This document shows, one piece after another, positions 18,283-26,177 of a DNA stretch of 64,000 nt (position 1 is its first letter; the number at the start of each line of letters is the position of its first letter). Under the pieces are notes generated by a model that was given only the letters and a program-made list of their open reading frames with translations, did not search any database and was not told where the DNA came from. The stretch lies in assembly GCF_900101545.1 (NCBI RefSeq), contig NZ_FMZU01000003.1:62001-126000 (forward strand), in the 5' to 3' direction. The translations under genes were made by a program, and so were the position numbers. This stretch comes from Variovorax sp. CF079. Its GTDB lineage: Bacteria; Pseudomonadota; Gammaproteobacteria; Burkholderiales; Burkholderiaceae_C.

Positions 18283-18765
18283 ATGAGCAACGACCCGACA
18301 ACGTCACCGTTGTGGCCCGCGGACAGCCCAGCCGTAGTCGCGCACATGAGCCTGCTTCAGGGCGTCGTGAACCGCCTGGCCGGCAACAGCGCATCTTGCA
18401 AGACTTGGTGCATGACCCTCGTCGCAGCGCTGCTAAGCTTGGCCGGCGCCGCGCATGCGCCTGCGATCGTCGGCATCGCACTGGTTCCCGTGGCCGTGTT
18501 CGGCTATCTCGACACGATGTACCTGAGCCAGGAGCGGGCGTACCGCCGGCACTTCGAAAACCTTGCGAAGAAGATCCGGCAGAAAGAGTACACGCTCGAC
18601 GATCTCTTCGACGCGGACGCGCCGCGCAATGCGGGGGACTTCTGGCATGCCTTGGGCTCGTGGTCGATAGGGCCGGTGTATGCCGGACTCGCGCTGGCCT
18701 ACTTCGTTGCCCATAGCCTGGGATACCTCGCGATCCTGGCAATCCCGGCGTCAGCCGCGAAGTAA
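18283..18765 (+). CDS. Small membrane protein, SLATT-like arrangement
   Basis: A 160-residue protein. Two adjacent hydrophobic segments lie at about residues 43-75 (TLVAALLSLAGAAHAPAIVG and ALVPVAVFGYLDTMYL), followed by a charged helix (SQERAYRRHFENLAKKIRQ) and a third hydrophobic segment near the C-terminus (AGLALAYFVAHSLGYLAILA). The two-helix hairpin followed by an ExxYR-type cytosolic helix recalls SLATT proteins, membrane effectors that accompany SMODS and SLOG genes. A SLOG gene is indeed in the same operon. The assignment is tentative. The ATG at 18283 has a GGGAAGAGG ribosome-binding site. The next gene starts 8 bases after its stop. Confidence 0.7.
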   Translation: MSNDPTTSPLWPADSPAVVAHMSLLQGVVNRLAGNSASCKTWCMTLVAALLSLAGAAHAPAIVGIALVPVAVFGYLDTMYLSQERAYRRHFENLAKKIRQKEYTLDDLFDADAPRNAGDFWHALGSWSIGPVYAGLALAYFVAHSLGYLAILAIPASAAK

Positions 18766-18773
18766 AGGCCCGC

Positions 18774-20066
18774 ATGGCAGTGCCCCCGCGCTTCTTCTTC
18801 TCGCATGCCCGCCTAGACACTGAAATGCCGGGGCGCTACCTACTGCGCTTCTTCGAAGACCTCGAGAAGACGGTGGCGGCGTTCCACGCGGCCGCCCTTC
18901 CGCTAGGGACCATCGACAAGCGAGTGGGCCACGGCACGGATTGGGATCAATTCCTCAGCAGTGGCCTAATGCGCGACAAAGCTTTCATCGCCGTCCTGAC
19001 ACCCTACTACCCAACCCGCCTAAACTGCGGCAAGGAGCTGGGCGTCTTCCTCCTGCGCAGCCCGAAGCTGGGCGTAACGGACAGCGGCGAGTTGACCGGC
19101 GTGAGCAATGTGCTGCCCATACGTTGGATGACACAGGAGGCGTATGCGGTCAACAACGTGAAAGATGCGCTGATCCCCGAAATACTTCGCCTTGTGCAGG
19201 ACGGACCCGCGGACGATCTGCACGATGCGGAGCGGACGCGAGCCATCGAACGCTACCGCAGGACCGGCATGCAGAACTGCGTGTCGCGCGGGCGGCGCTA
19301 CTACACGATCCTGCTCGAACTCCTCGCGCTGCGCATCCGCGAGATGGGCGAGCTTCCGCCCGCCGCCGATGCCAGCTTTGACACGGCGAAGGACGCATTC
19401 AGCTATGACTGGCGACTGCACTTCAATGGCGCGCCTTCGGACCCGAACTGTTTGCCACCAGTGCCTGCGGCGCCATCGGCCCTCGCCGAACGGCCAGGGG
19501 CGTTGAATTCGCTGGTCGCGTTCTACATCACGAAGCGCGCGTACACCGTCGCATCCGTTCGTGGAGAATTTTCCGAGCACTTGATCGCCGAGTCGTTCTC
19601 GGGGGTTGCGGCAGCGACGGACCTAGACCTTGCCGGCCTGTTCGCCGACATCCGTTCCGCCGCAATGGACGAAGGGTTGAACGCGTTCCATGCGGCAACA
19701 CAGCTCCCTTCGCTGCTGGCACATCTCGCCTCGTTGAGCAGCGCGCATGTGCTCGTGGCGGTCGTGATCGATCCGGACCTCTGGCCAGTCGCGCCGGGCG
19801 CTTACAACGATGGTCTCATCGACGGCATCGTCGGATCGCAGAATTGGCGCGGGCCGGTCCTGCGGCCGATCTTCGACGGCAGTTCGGCCGGAGCCAATCT
19901 TCCGCCGCGGGTCGTGACCCTACCCCGGACGCCTGTCGAGCGCGTCCCGGTGCTGCGCCGCGTGTTCGTCGAGTCAAGGGGGGAAGCGTTGCGCACCAGC
20001 AGTCGAGTCAATTTGGAGTCCAAGCGGCTGCCTCTGCTTCGGGGTGTCGGCGGGGAGCGCCCGTGA
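18774..20066 (+). CDS. FxsC-like TIR-related protein
   Basis: A 430-residue protein resembling FxsC. The N-terminal TIR-like fold begins PPRFFFSHARLDTEMPGRYL and continues with FIAVLTPYYPTRLNCGKELGVF (about residues 68-90), where GKEL takes the place of the usual TIR catalytic Glu segment. The C-terminal part (about 310-400) has HVLVAVVIDPDLWP and LRPIFDGSSAGANLPP, matching the second FxsC domain. In actinobacteria FxsC accompanies a radical-SAM enzyme and an FxSxx peptide; neither is present here. It lies inside a tight operon and ends in a GTGA overlap with the ATPase gene. Confidence 0.75.
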   Translation: MAVPPRFFFSHARLDTEMPGRYLLRFFEDLEKTVAAFHAAALPLGTIDKRVGHGTDWDQFLSSGLMRDKAFIAVLTPYYPTRLNCGKELGVFLLRSPKLGVTDSGELTGVSNVLPIRWMTQEAYAVNNVKDALIPEILRLVQDGPADDLHDAERTRAIERYRRTGMQNCVSRGRRYYTILLELLALRIREMGELPPAADASFDTAKDAFSYDWRLHFNGAPSDPNCLPPVPAAPSALAERPGALNSLVAFYITKRAYTVASVRGEFSEHLIAESFSGVAAATDLDLAGLFADIRSAAMDEGLNAFHAATQLPSLLAHLASLSSAHVLVAVVIDPDLWPVAPGAYNDGLIDGIVGSQNWRGPVLRPIFDGSSAGANLPPRVVTLPRTPVERVPVLRRVFVESRGEALRTSSRVNLESKRLPLLRGVGGERP

Positions 20067-21715
20067 CGCCCAGCCGCGGCCGTATCGTCACCTTCTATTC
20101 GTACAAGGGAGGCACAGGGCGCTCGATGGCAATGGCGAACTTCGCGTGGCTCCTTGCGGCCAGCGGCAAGCGCGTGCTGACCATCGACTGGGACCTCGAA
20201 GCGCCCGGGCTGCATCGCTACTTCCGGCCCTTTCTGGTCGATCCCGACCTGTTTGAAACGGACGGCCTGATCGAGACCTTCTGGCGCTTCGCCGCGGCGG
20301 CGATGGCCAAGTCGCCGTCGACCCCGATGCCGGCGCCGACTCCGGCCCTCGTGGATGAGGACACGCTCGTCGACGCCTTGGAGGACGCAACCGTCCGACT
20401 CGACTGGTCGTTTGCCACCGACGGCTACATCGACTTCATCGGGGCAGGGCGACAGGGCGCCACGTACAGCGAACGCGTCAACACCTTCGACTGGACACGT
20501 TTCTACGAAATCGGTGGCGACCGCATCTTGCAATCGGCGACGCAGCACCTGCGCGGGCTCTACGACTGGGTCCTGATTGACAGCCGCACTGGCGTATCCG
20601 ACACCTCGGGCATCTGCACGATCCAGATGCCGGATGCGGTTGTCTCCTGTTTCACCCTTAACCGGCAGAGCATCGATGGGGTCGTAGCCGTCCTACGATC
20701 CATCCGATCGTTTCGCAGCAAGAACCTGGACAGCGACAGGATCGACTTCTATCCGATCGCCACGCGGATCGAAAACGCCGAACAGGCGCGGCTCGAAACG
20801 GCACGTGCCTATGCGCGCTCGGCCATGGCCGAGTTCTTGCCAAAGGATGCGCAATCGAGCGTGCGCGACTATTGGGACGGCATGGAAATCACCTACCGCC
20901 CTTCGTACGCCTTCGAGGAGGTGCTGGCGGCCTTCGGCGATGCCACGGGCGCTGCCGGAGCGGCCGACACCATGTTGTCGCAGGTGGAAGCGGTCGCGCA
21001 CAGAATCACCGGCGACTCGTCGTTGCGCATGCCCGAAATCATTGACATCGATCGGAACCGGGTCTTGGCGAGATACGCGCTCGACAACGGCCTGGACGAC
21101 CGTTCGCCCAAAAGCACAGCAAGCGCGGACGAGTCCGGGGCTCTGCGCGACGGCGACACAACGGGCTCGAGTACCGGCAGCATCGCTGCATTCGGCAACG
21201 ACATCGATTTTCTCCGCGGCGTCTTTGCGAAAGAGCAACTCTGGCGGACTTCCGGATTTCCCTGGCGATTGCTCCTAAGCCGTCGCGAATTGGACCTGTT
21301 GACGGACAGCGACAGGAGGAGCTTCGGTCGGACGGTCGCGTACTACGTCCTGCAAAGCCAGCGGGCCGAAGCGCTTTCCGTTTCTGCCAGCAAGGGCTTC
21401 GTGATCAGCGTGGGCATGGGTATTGTCGCAGTTGCCATGTACTTCTTCTGGACGGTCCTGGTCGGCGACTATCCTCGAACGGCTTGGGTCTTGATCTTCG
21501 CGGAGCTATCCCCAAAGTTGCCGGTGGCCGCGATGTTTGGTTTCGTGGCGTCGTCTCTGGTCGTCAGCAGCATGCAGCGACTCGGGAAAGACGTGCCCTA
21601 CGGGTTGCGCACGGTCGACGCTTTGGCTTTGGCACTCCTCGGGCCGCTGAAACCGCGTGTCCGGGACTACGAGAACCTTCCGGAGCATGACAATGCGCGT
21701 CGACATTTACGGTGA
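20063..21715 (+). CDS. KGGTGR-motif MinD/ParA-like ATPase with membrane tail
   Basis: A 550-residue protein starting at a GTG that overlaps the previous stop, with GGGGAG upstream. Residues about 7-60 carry a deviant Walker A, YSYKGGTGRSMAMAN, followed by VLTIDWDLEAPGLHRYF. This is the signature of the KGGVGR-variant P-loop ATPases that travel with FxsC. YDWVLIDSRTGVSDTSG near residue 170 is the next motif. After a variable linker, the C-terminus has two or three hydrophobic segments (VISVGMGIVAVAMYFFWTVL and KLPVAAMFGFVASSLVVS), so it is probably membrane-anchored. It may couple nucleotide state to the TIR proteins encoded on either side. Confidence 0.8.
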   Translation: MTPSRGRIVTFYSYKGGTGRSMAMANFAWLLAASGKRVLTIDWDLEAPGLHRYFRPFLVDPDLFETDGLIETFWRFAAAAMAKSPSTPMPAPTPALVDEDTLVDALEDATVRLDWSFATDGYIDFIGAGRQGATYSERVNTFDWTRFYEIGGDRILQSATQHLRGLYDWVLIDSRTGVSDTSGICTIQMPDAVVSCFTLNRQSIDGVVAVLRSIRSFRSKNLDSDRIDFYPIATRIENAEQARLETARAYARSAMAEFLPKDAQSSVRDYWDGMEITYRPSYAFEEVLAAFGDATGAAGAADTMLSQVEAVAHRITGDSSLRMPEIIDIDRNRVLARYALDNGLDDRSPKSTASADESGALRDGDTTGSSTGSIAAFGNDIDFLRGVFAKEQLWRTSGFPWRLLLSRRELDLLTDSDRRSFGRTVAYYVLQSQRAEALSVSASKGFVISVGMGIVAVAMYFFWTVLVGDYPRTAWVLIFAELSPKLPVAAMFGFVASSLVVSSMQRLGKDVPYGLRTVDALALALLGPLKPRVRDYENLPEHDNARRHLR

Positions 21716-22895
21716 CCCCAAGGGCAATCGCAAGGCGTTTGAGAGGGCGCTGCGGGCTCAGTGCCGGCAACTCGGAATCGAGTTGAATACTGTCGCTGCA
21801 GGGGACTTGGCAGCAGCAGTTTCCGTTGTTTTTGCCGAGCACGGCGTCGATTGGTCATCGCTCGACCTCGACACTTTCGCGGACCTCGCCTGCCGGGATC
21901 GACGGGTGCTTCCGGTCATCGACGTTGCTGCGAATGCGACGCGCATTCCGTCGGCTCTGACGAAGTACAATGCCTTTCTGACGAGCCCTTGGAGAACAGG
22001 GTGGCCAACAGGCCTCGTCGACGAAGTTCTGAGCCATGCCTGGCTTCGCCGGCGTGAGAGGAAAGTGTTCGTCAGCTACAAGCGAACCGACAGCGCGGCT
22101 CTCGCGAACAGGCTCTATGACGAACTCACGCGGCATGGCTATGTGACTTTCCTCGACGATGTGTCGATCGACAAGGGCACCGACTTTCAGAGCGATCTGA
22201 AGTGGTGGCTCAACGACGCCGACCTGCTTCTGGTCCTGCTCAGTCCGAACTTCACGAGTTCCAAATGGTGCCTGGAGGAAATAGCTTTTGCGAGGTCCAG
22301 ATCGATCGGCTTGCTGGCCGTCGAATGGCCCGATAGTGTCTACGCGCAGAAGATGACCCGCGTCTTCCCCGGCGCTGCCGCTGGCAGCCTACGACCTTCG
22401 GTGTTGCAGGCGACCGACCCCGACCAGAGACTTCAGTTGCGGGAAAAGGACTTAGAGGGACTCCGGGACGATCCGTTATGCGATCGGCCGCTGTCCCCCA
22501 TCGGCATGGAAAGACTGCTTACGGCCTGTGCCCGCCAGCGCTCACTTGCGATTCGGCAGCGACTCGAGGACCTGATCCCGTTGGCCCACGAAATGCTTGA
22601 TGCGGAAGATAGCTTTCAATCGAGCGAGGAACTGGGAGACTTCAAGTTCACCGACAAACTAAACCGGCGCTGCTTCGTGCGGGTGCTTCCTTTTCGGCCC
22701 GATCCGAAGGCCCTTTGGGACGCCTGTAGAAAGGCCAAGGGAGAGGATGTCGGTGGATGCTTCTACAGCGAATGCGACAAGGTCGACGAACGCGCGCGCG
22801 CGCTGCGCTGGCTGGCTAACCGACCGCACGAGGAAGCTGGCATGGCAGCCCACAGCCAGCTTTGGGCGTGCCTCGGCGACGAGATATTGCCATGA
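21693..22895 (+). CDS. TIR-domain protein with N-terminal extension
   Basis: A 400-residue protein. Residues about 1-115 are an unassigned domain (VDIYGDPKGNRKAFERALRA at the start). Residues about 115-240 are a TIR domain: KVFVSYKRTDSAALANRLYDEL, FLDDVSIDKGTDF, and LSPNFTSSKWCLEEIAFA containing the expected catalytic Glu. The rest (240-400) is unassigned. Of three TIR-type proteins in the cluster, this one and the leftward one keep the WC..E motif. I chose the ATG at 21693 because GGAG lies seven bases before it; the ATG at 21687 is too close to that site. It overlaps the ATPase gene by 23 bases and the SLOG gene by four (ATGA). Confidence 0.85.
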   Translation: MRVDIYGDPKGNRKAFERALRAQCRQLGIELNTVAAGDLAAAVSVVFAEHGVDWSSLDLDTFADLACRDRRVLPVIDVAANATRIPSALTKYNAFLTSPWRTGWPTGLVDEVLSHAWLRRRERKVFVSYKRTDSAALANRLYDELTRHGYVTFLDDVSIDKGTDFQSDLKWWLNDADLLLVLLSPNFTSSKWCLEEIAFARSRSIGLLAVEWPDSVYAQKMTRVFPGAAAGSLRPSVLQATDPDQRLQLREKDLEGLRDDPLCDRPLSPIGMERLLTACARQRSLAIRQRLEDLIPLAHEMLDAEDSFQSSEELGDFKFTDKLNRRCFVRVLPFRPDPKALWDACRKAKGEDVGGCFYSECDKVDERARALRWLANRPHEEAGMAAHSQLWACLGDEILP

Positions 22896-23686
22896 CGACC
22901 GGGCCGACCGACATTGCCGCTGCGTCGTCGCCGATATTCGGGTTGATGCTTCGCGTGGCCGACGTGACCGAAGTCGAGGCGTTGCTGGACGATGTTCCGT
23001 CCCTGCTGCTTTCGGCGAGCGTTCCCTATGCGCTCGACGAATCGATGTGCGAACCGAAGGACGTCGCGCGACTGCCTTTCCTGAATCAGCGCTATGTCGG
23101 CCGCGCTAGGCCCGACCGGATTCGCGCCGCGATCTCCGCATTGACGCGGGTCGCCCTTAATCACGAACTCCGCCTGGTCTTCGGTGCGCATCCCGCGATC
23201 AGCCCGATGGTGCTGCAGGCCGCCCGCGACATGCGCGCGCAGGCGAAGAGCATTGTCATCTTCCAATCCGCCGTCTACGCCGGGCGGTTGGCCCAGTCCA
23301 CCCTGGCGCTCGCCCAGTGGGACGCCGGCGTGCTGATCATGACTGCGGACCAAAAGGAGAGCGCGTCGAGCAGGCGAAATCCGAAGAGCCTGGAATTTAT
23401 GCGAAAGGCCATGGTCCGCGTGCCGGGACTGCTGGGCGCGGTGTTCGTCGGCGGCATGCAGGGGGTGGAGCGCGAAGCGCAGCTCTTTCAGAAGGCGCAT
23501 CCGAGAAAGAAGCGTTACGCTATCGCGTCCACCGGCTCCGCGGCGGAGTCGCTCGCCGACGACGATCCCAATGCGTTTCGCGGCACGCTGAGCGACCCTT
23601 CCCTGCTGGCGGACATGCGCTCCTACAGCGTCGTTGCACGCAGGATCGTTCTGGATCTGCTAGGGCCACTTCCGATCGCGACCTAA
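22892..23686 (+). CDS. SLOG-domain protein (TRPM/SLOG-like nucleotide sensor)
   Basis: A 264-residue protein of the SLOG superfamily, Rossmann-like domains that bind or process nucleotide-derived signals. The strand-loop patterns LRLVFGAHPAISPMVLQAA (about residues 90-108) and LLGAVFVGGMQGVEREAQLF (about 176-195) fit the family. SLOG domains are known sensor partners of TIR enzymes in Thoeris (ThsA) and of SLATT membrane effectors. Here both partner types lie in the same operon. The start codon overlaps the stop of the TIR gene (ATGA). It is the last gene of the operon and its end overlaps the convergent patatin-like gene by four bases. Confidence 0.75.
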   Translation: MTTGPTDIAAASSPIFGLMLRVADVTEVEALLDDVPSLLLSASVPYALDESMCEPKDVARLPFLNQRYVGRARPDRIRAAISALTRVALNHELRLVFGAHPAISPMVLQAARDMRAQAKSIVIFQSAVYAGRLAQSTLALAQWDAGVLIMTADQKESASSRRNPKSLEFMRKAMVRVPGLLGAVFVGGMQGVEREAQLFQKAHPRKKRYAIASTGSAAESLADDDPNAFRGTLSDPSLLADMRSYSVVARRIVLDLLGPLPIAT

Positions 23687-25053
23687 TCGACAGACATCAT
23701 CTTCAGGCAGCGCGCGTCGTGCGCCGACGGAGTATCGCCCACAGGGTCGGTGATCGCTGGCTCGAAAGGAAGAACGCACGAGTCGAGCCACCGCTTGCGT
23801 ATCCCGCGATCTGGCCACGCATAGTCTACATAGGGAATGACATGGTGCGCGGCGATGTATCCCCAATTGATCAACCTGGCCTGCAGAGAGTCGGGCATGG
23901 CGCGAAACTGGGTCGGTATCGCGGAAAGCGCGCGAACTTCGTCCGTCATCCATCGCGCCTCGGCCGGGCATTCAAACCCAAGGTATTTCGGACGTCGGCG
24001 CACGCTCCAGTAGGCATAGGCATCGGACGCTGAGTCTGCACCCGCCCTGCGTCTAGCGGACTCCAGGGTGGCTGGAATATCGGCGGTGGTGCAGGAATCC
24101 GCCGGCGCCGAGACCTGCCACGAAAATGCCCTCAAGCGCAGACTCCCCGCACGAATGATATTCGCTACGCGGATCTCGTCCGGCTGATCGGACATGAGAT
24201 GGAGTACCCGGAGGCTCTGGCTGAGCCAATTCCCGGCGGGGCCTGCATCGAGCGCTGTTGTCGCACCGCCGTCGGAAATGAGCGTCGCCGTCGCGTGTGC
24301 AACACCGTTCAGCCTCCTCAGTCGATTGATCTCCTCAATGGTTCCGATGCCGAGATTGTCCCGAACTCTGCGATCGACGAGATACACCCTCTGCCGGAAT
24401 GCGGCCAGGCCGTCGCGATCGTCGGGGAGCACGCGTCCCGGCTCGTTGCTATAGGCGATGCCATAGGGGTTGTCGTGGAAATCGCTGCAGTTGTGCCAGT
24501 CGGATCGGACATCCGTATCGGACAAGTCCAACTGCAGCGGCGAAAGCACCAGCGGGAAGCCACTCGAGGCGGCAACCGCCTCTGACAGAAGCGTCTTGCG
24601 CGGCGCGGTCCAATGTGTAATCGGACCGCCGATCGCGGAAGACCTGAGCTGCCACAGTTCGCCGGTCTGCAGATTAGTCGCATTGAAAACGAAGAGCGGC
24701 AGCGGTCTTCTTCTGTCGTCGAGCGGATCGGTGTGGCCACTGCCGGGCTCAATGTCGGCAAGAAGCGCACGATGGAACAGTCGCGAATCGAACTGCTCGA
24801 CCTGCTCCTTCGCGCTTGATGCAAATGGAAAGAAGCCGCGAATCACGACAGCGGCGCCCAATACTGCCAATGTCAACCAACCGCGCCGCCTTGATCGAAG
24901 TGCGTCGGTGCGCGGGCGGTCGGTGCATTCTCTCCAGGATTCGGCGCGCTCGAGCGTTTGCAATCGTGCACGCCGCTGTGGAACTAATGCGGGCTTGTCA
25001 TCCGGGCATTGCAAGGCCGGCAGCCTTGACCGGCGAGGTTCATTGCGCTCCAC
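23683..25053 (-). CDS. Patatin-like phospholipase relative lacking the nucleophile region
   Basis: 456 residues. From about residue 95 the protein follows the patatin family: FDSRLFHRALLADI, LFVFNATNLQTGELW, LSEAVAASSGFPLVLSPLQL, YLVDRRVRDNLG, WLSQSLRVLHLMSDQ and RLINWGYIAAHH. The first part of a patatin, with the oxyanion-hole glycines and GxSxG nucleophile, is absent. It is replaced by a basic stretch and one hydrophobic segment (GWLTLAVLGAAVVIRGFF, about 58-75). The catalytic DG[G/A] motif reads VDRR. The protein is therefore probably inactive as a lipase or a truncated gene. The GTG at 25053 has GAGGG upstream. Confidence 0.65.
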   Translation of the reverse strand: MERNEPRRSRLPALQCPDDKPALVPQRRARLQTLERAESWRECTDRPRTDALRSRRRGWLTLAVLGAAVVIRGFFPFASSAKEQVEQFDSRLFHRALLADIEPGSGHTDPLDDRRRPLPLFVFNATNLQTGELWQLRSSAIGGPITHWTAPRKTLLSEAVAASSGFPLVLSPLQLDLSDTDVRSDWHNCSDFHDNPYGIAYSNEPGRVLPDDRDGLAAFRQRVYLVDRRVRDNLGIGTIEEINRLRRLNGVAHATATLISDGGATTALDAGPAGNWLSQSLRVLHLMSDQPDEIRVANIIRAGSLRLRAFSWQVSAPADSCTTADIPATLESARRRAGADSASDAYAYWSVRRRPKYLGFECPAEARWMTDEVRALSAIPTQFRAMPDSLQARLINWGYIAAHHVIPYVDYAWPDRGIRKRWLDSCVLPFEPAITDPVGDTPSAHDARCLKMMSVD

Positions 25054-25490
25054 CTTCGTACCCTCTTCCTAGTGGCAGGCATATCTCGAGCCAAGATGAT
25101 TCGCCGCGTCTATACGGCATCCGGATACCTGGAAGAAGGACTGAAGGGCACTCGTCGCGATAGCTGCATTCTAGCTATGCCCTGGATGGAGCACCGACTA
25201 CCTATGACGCGTTTACTTGCGTACCGGGGCGTTGCGCCCGAGCGCGGATCGGCATGCTTGATCGACTTGGCTGGAGTGATAACCGCACGCCCATCCACCC
25301 TAGTCGCTCTCGGCGGCGCGCCCACCTCATCGTTCTCCTTGGCCGCCTTTGCCGCGGTGGCCTTAAGCATCTCGCGCACGGTAGTACGGCCGATGATGGA
25401 AATGATTGAACTTGGTCATGTTGTTCTCCGAGGTGTGAAGCCGGGCGTCGGTTTTAGCTCAGCACGGACGACGCCGCTGCAGGTCAAACG
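25054..25490. other. Gap without a convincing gene
   Basis: A minus-strand frame (25110-25379, MREMLKATAAKAAKENDEV at the start) is open but shows no recognisable protein and no ribosome-binding site. It may be a remnant. I see no repeats or hairpins here. Confidence 0.4.
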
Positions 25491-26168
25491 TCACCGCCGT
25501 CCGAAAGTGGCACTGGGCCGGCGCAGGCACTGTAGTCCGCTTTTCTTTGTGGCCTGCCGCTGCGTCCCTTGTCTCGTGACCTCCATGGCTTCCGGAGCCA
25601 GCCTCCAGAAGCCATTCTGGCCTTGCTTCAGTATGGAGGCGAGCGATAGAACGCATCGTTGACGCGCATCTTGCTGTTCGATGTCCGGAGGTACGGGGTA
25701 TGGTTGCGCGCTCGCCGGTCCGTCCGAATAGTGCGTGCGGTGCTGCTTCACTGCCTCGCGAAGCTCGTTTATCGCGGCACGGGGGGTGGCAGCCGCGGCC
25801 TGCAGGCGCCCGACCGTCATGCACGCGACGAACTGACCTCGCGATGCGAACAGCCAGAACTTGTTCGGCCGATCGCTGTGTAGCAGCTTCAGCATTCGGG
25901 TGTCGCTGGTCTCGGGCTCCAGGTCGTTGACCCATGCCATCCGTCGAACGCGCTCCAGGTTAGGCACGGACCACAGCACGCCAACCCAAGCGATTGAAAG
26001 TACTGGCACGCAGCGGGCGTCGACTAGCGAGATGCCCACGGAGGAAAGTCCTGCGCCAGCGCCGACTCCCTGTTTGCACTGATTGGCCGGGTGATGTCGC
26101 GCGGAAAGAAGGCAGCCCGAAACGAGCCAATGCGGCGAACAACGCCGTCCATGCAAGAGTCGCTGCAT
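25491..26168 (-). CDS. Hypothetical protein, possibly frameshifted near its start
   Basis: A 225-codon open frame without database-recognisable motifs. The middle part reads like real protein: VPVLSIAWVGVLWSVPNLER is a likely hydrophobic segment and RPNKFWLFASRGQFVACMT follows. In the neighbouring frame just upstream (26080-26180) there is another plausible N-terminus (KWAHAATLAWTALFAALARFG), suggesting a one-base frameshift near 26080 and a membrane-anchored protein. It would follow the metallopeptidase gene on the same strand. Confidence 0.35.
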   Translation of the reverse strand: MQRLLHGRRCSPHWLVSGCLLSARHHPANQCKQGVGAGAGLSSVGISLVDARCVPVLSIAWVGVLWSVPNLERVRRMAWVNDLEPETSDTRMLKLLHSDRPNKFWLFASRGQFVACMTVGRLQAAAATPRAAINELREAVKQHRTHYSDGPASAQPYPVPPDIEQQDARQRCVLSLASILKQGQNGFWRLAPEAMEVTRQGTQRQATKKSGLQCLRRPSATFGRR

Positions 26169-26177
26169 GGGCCCACT

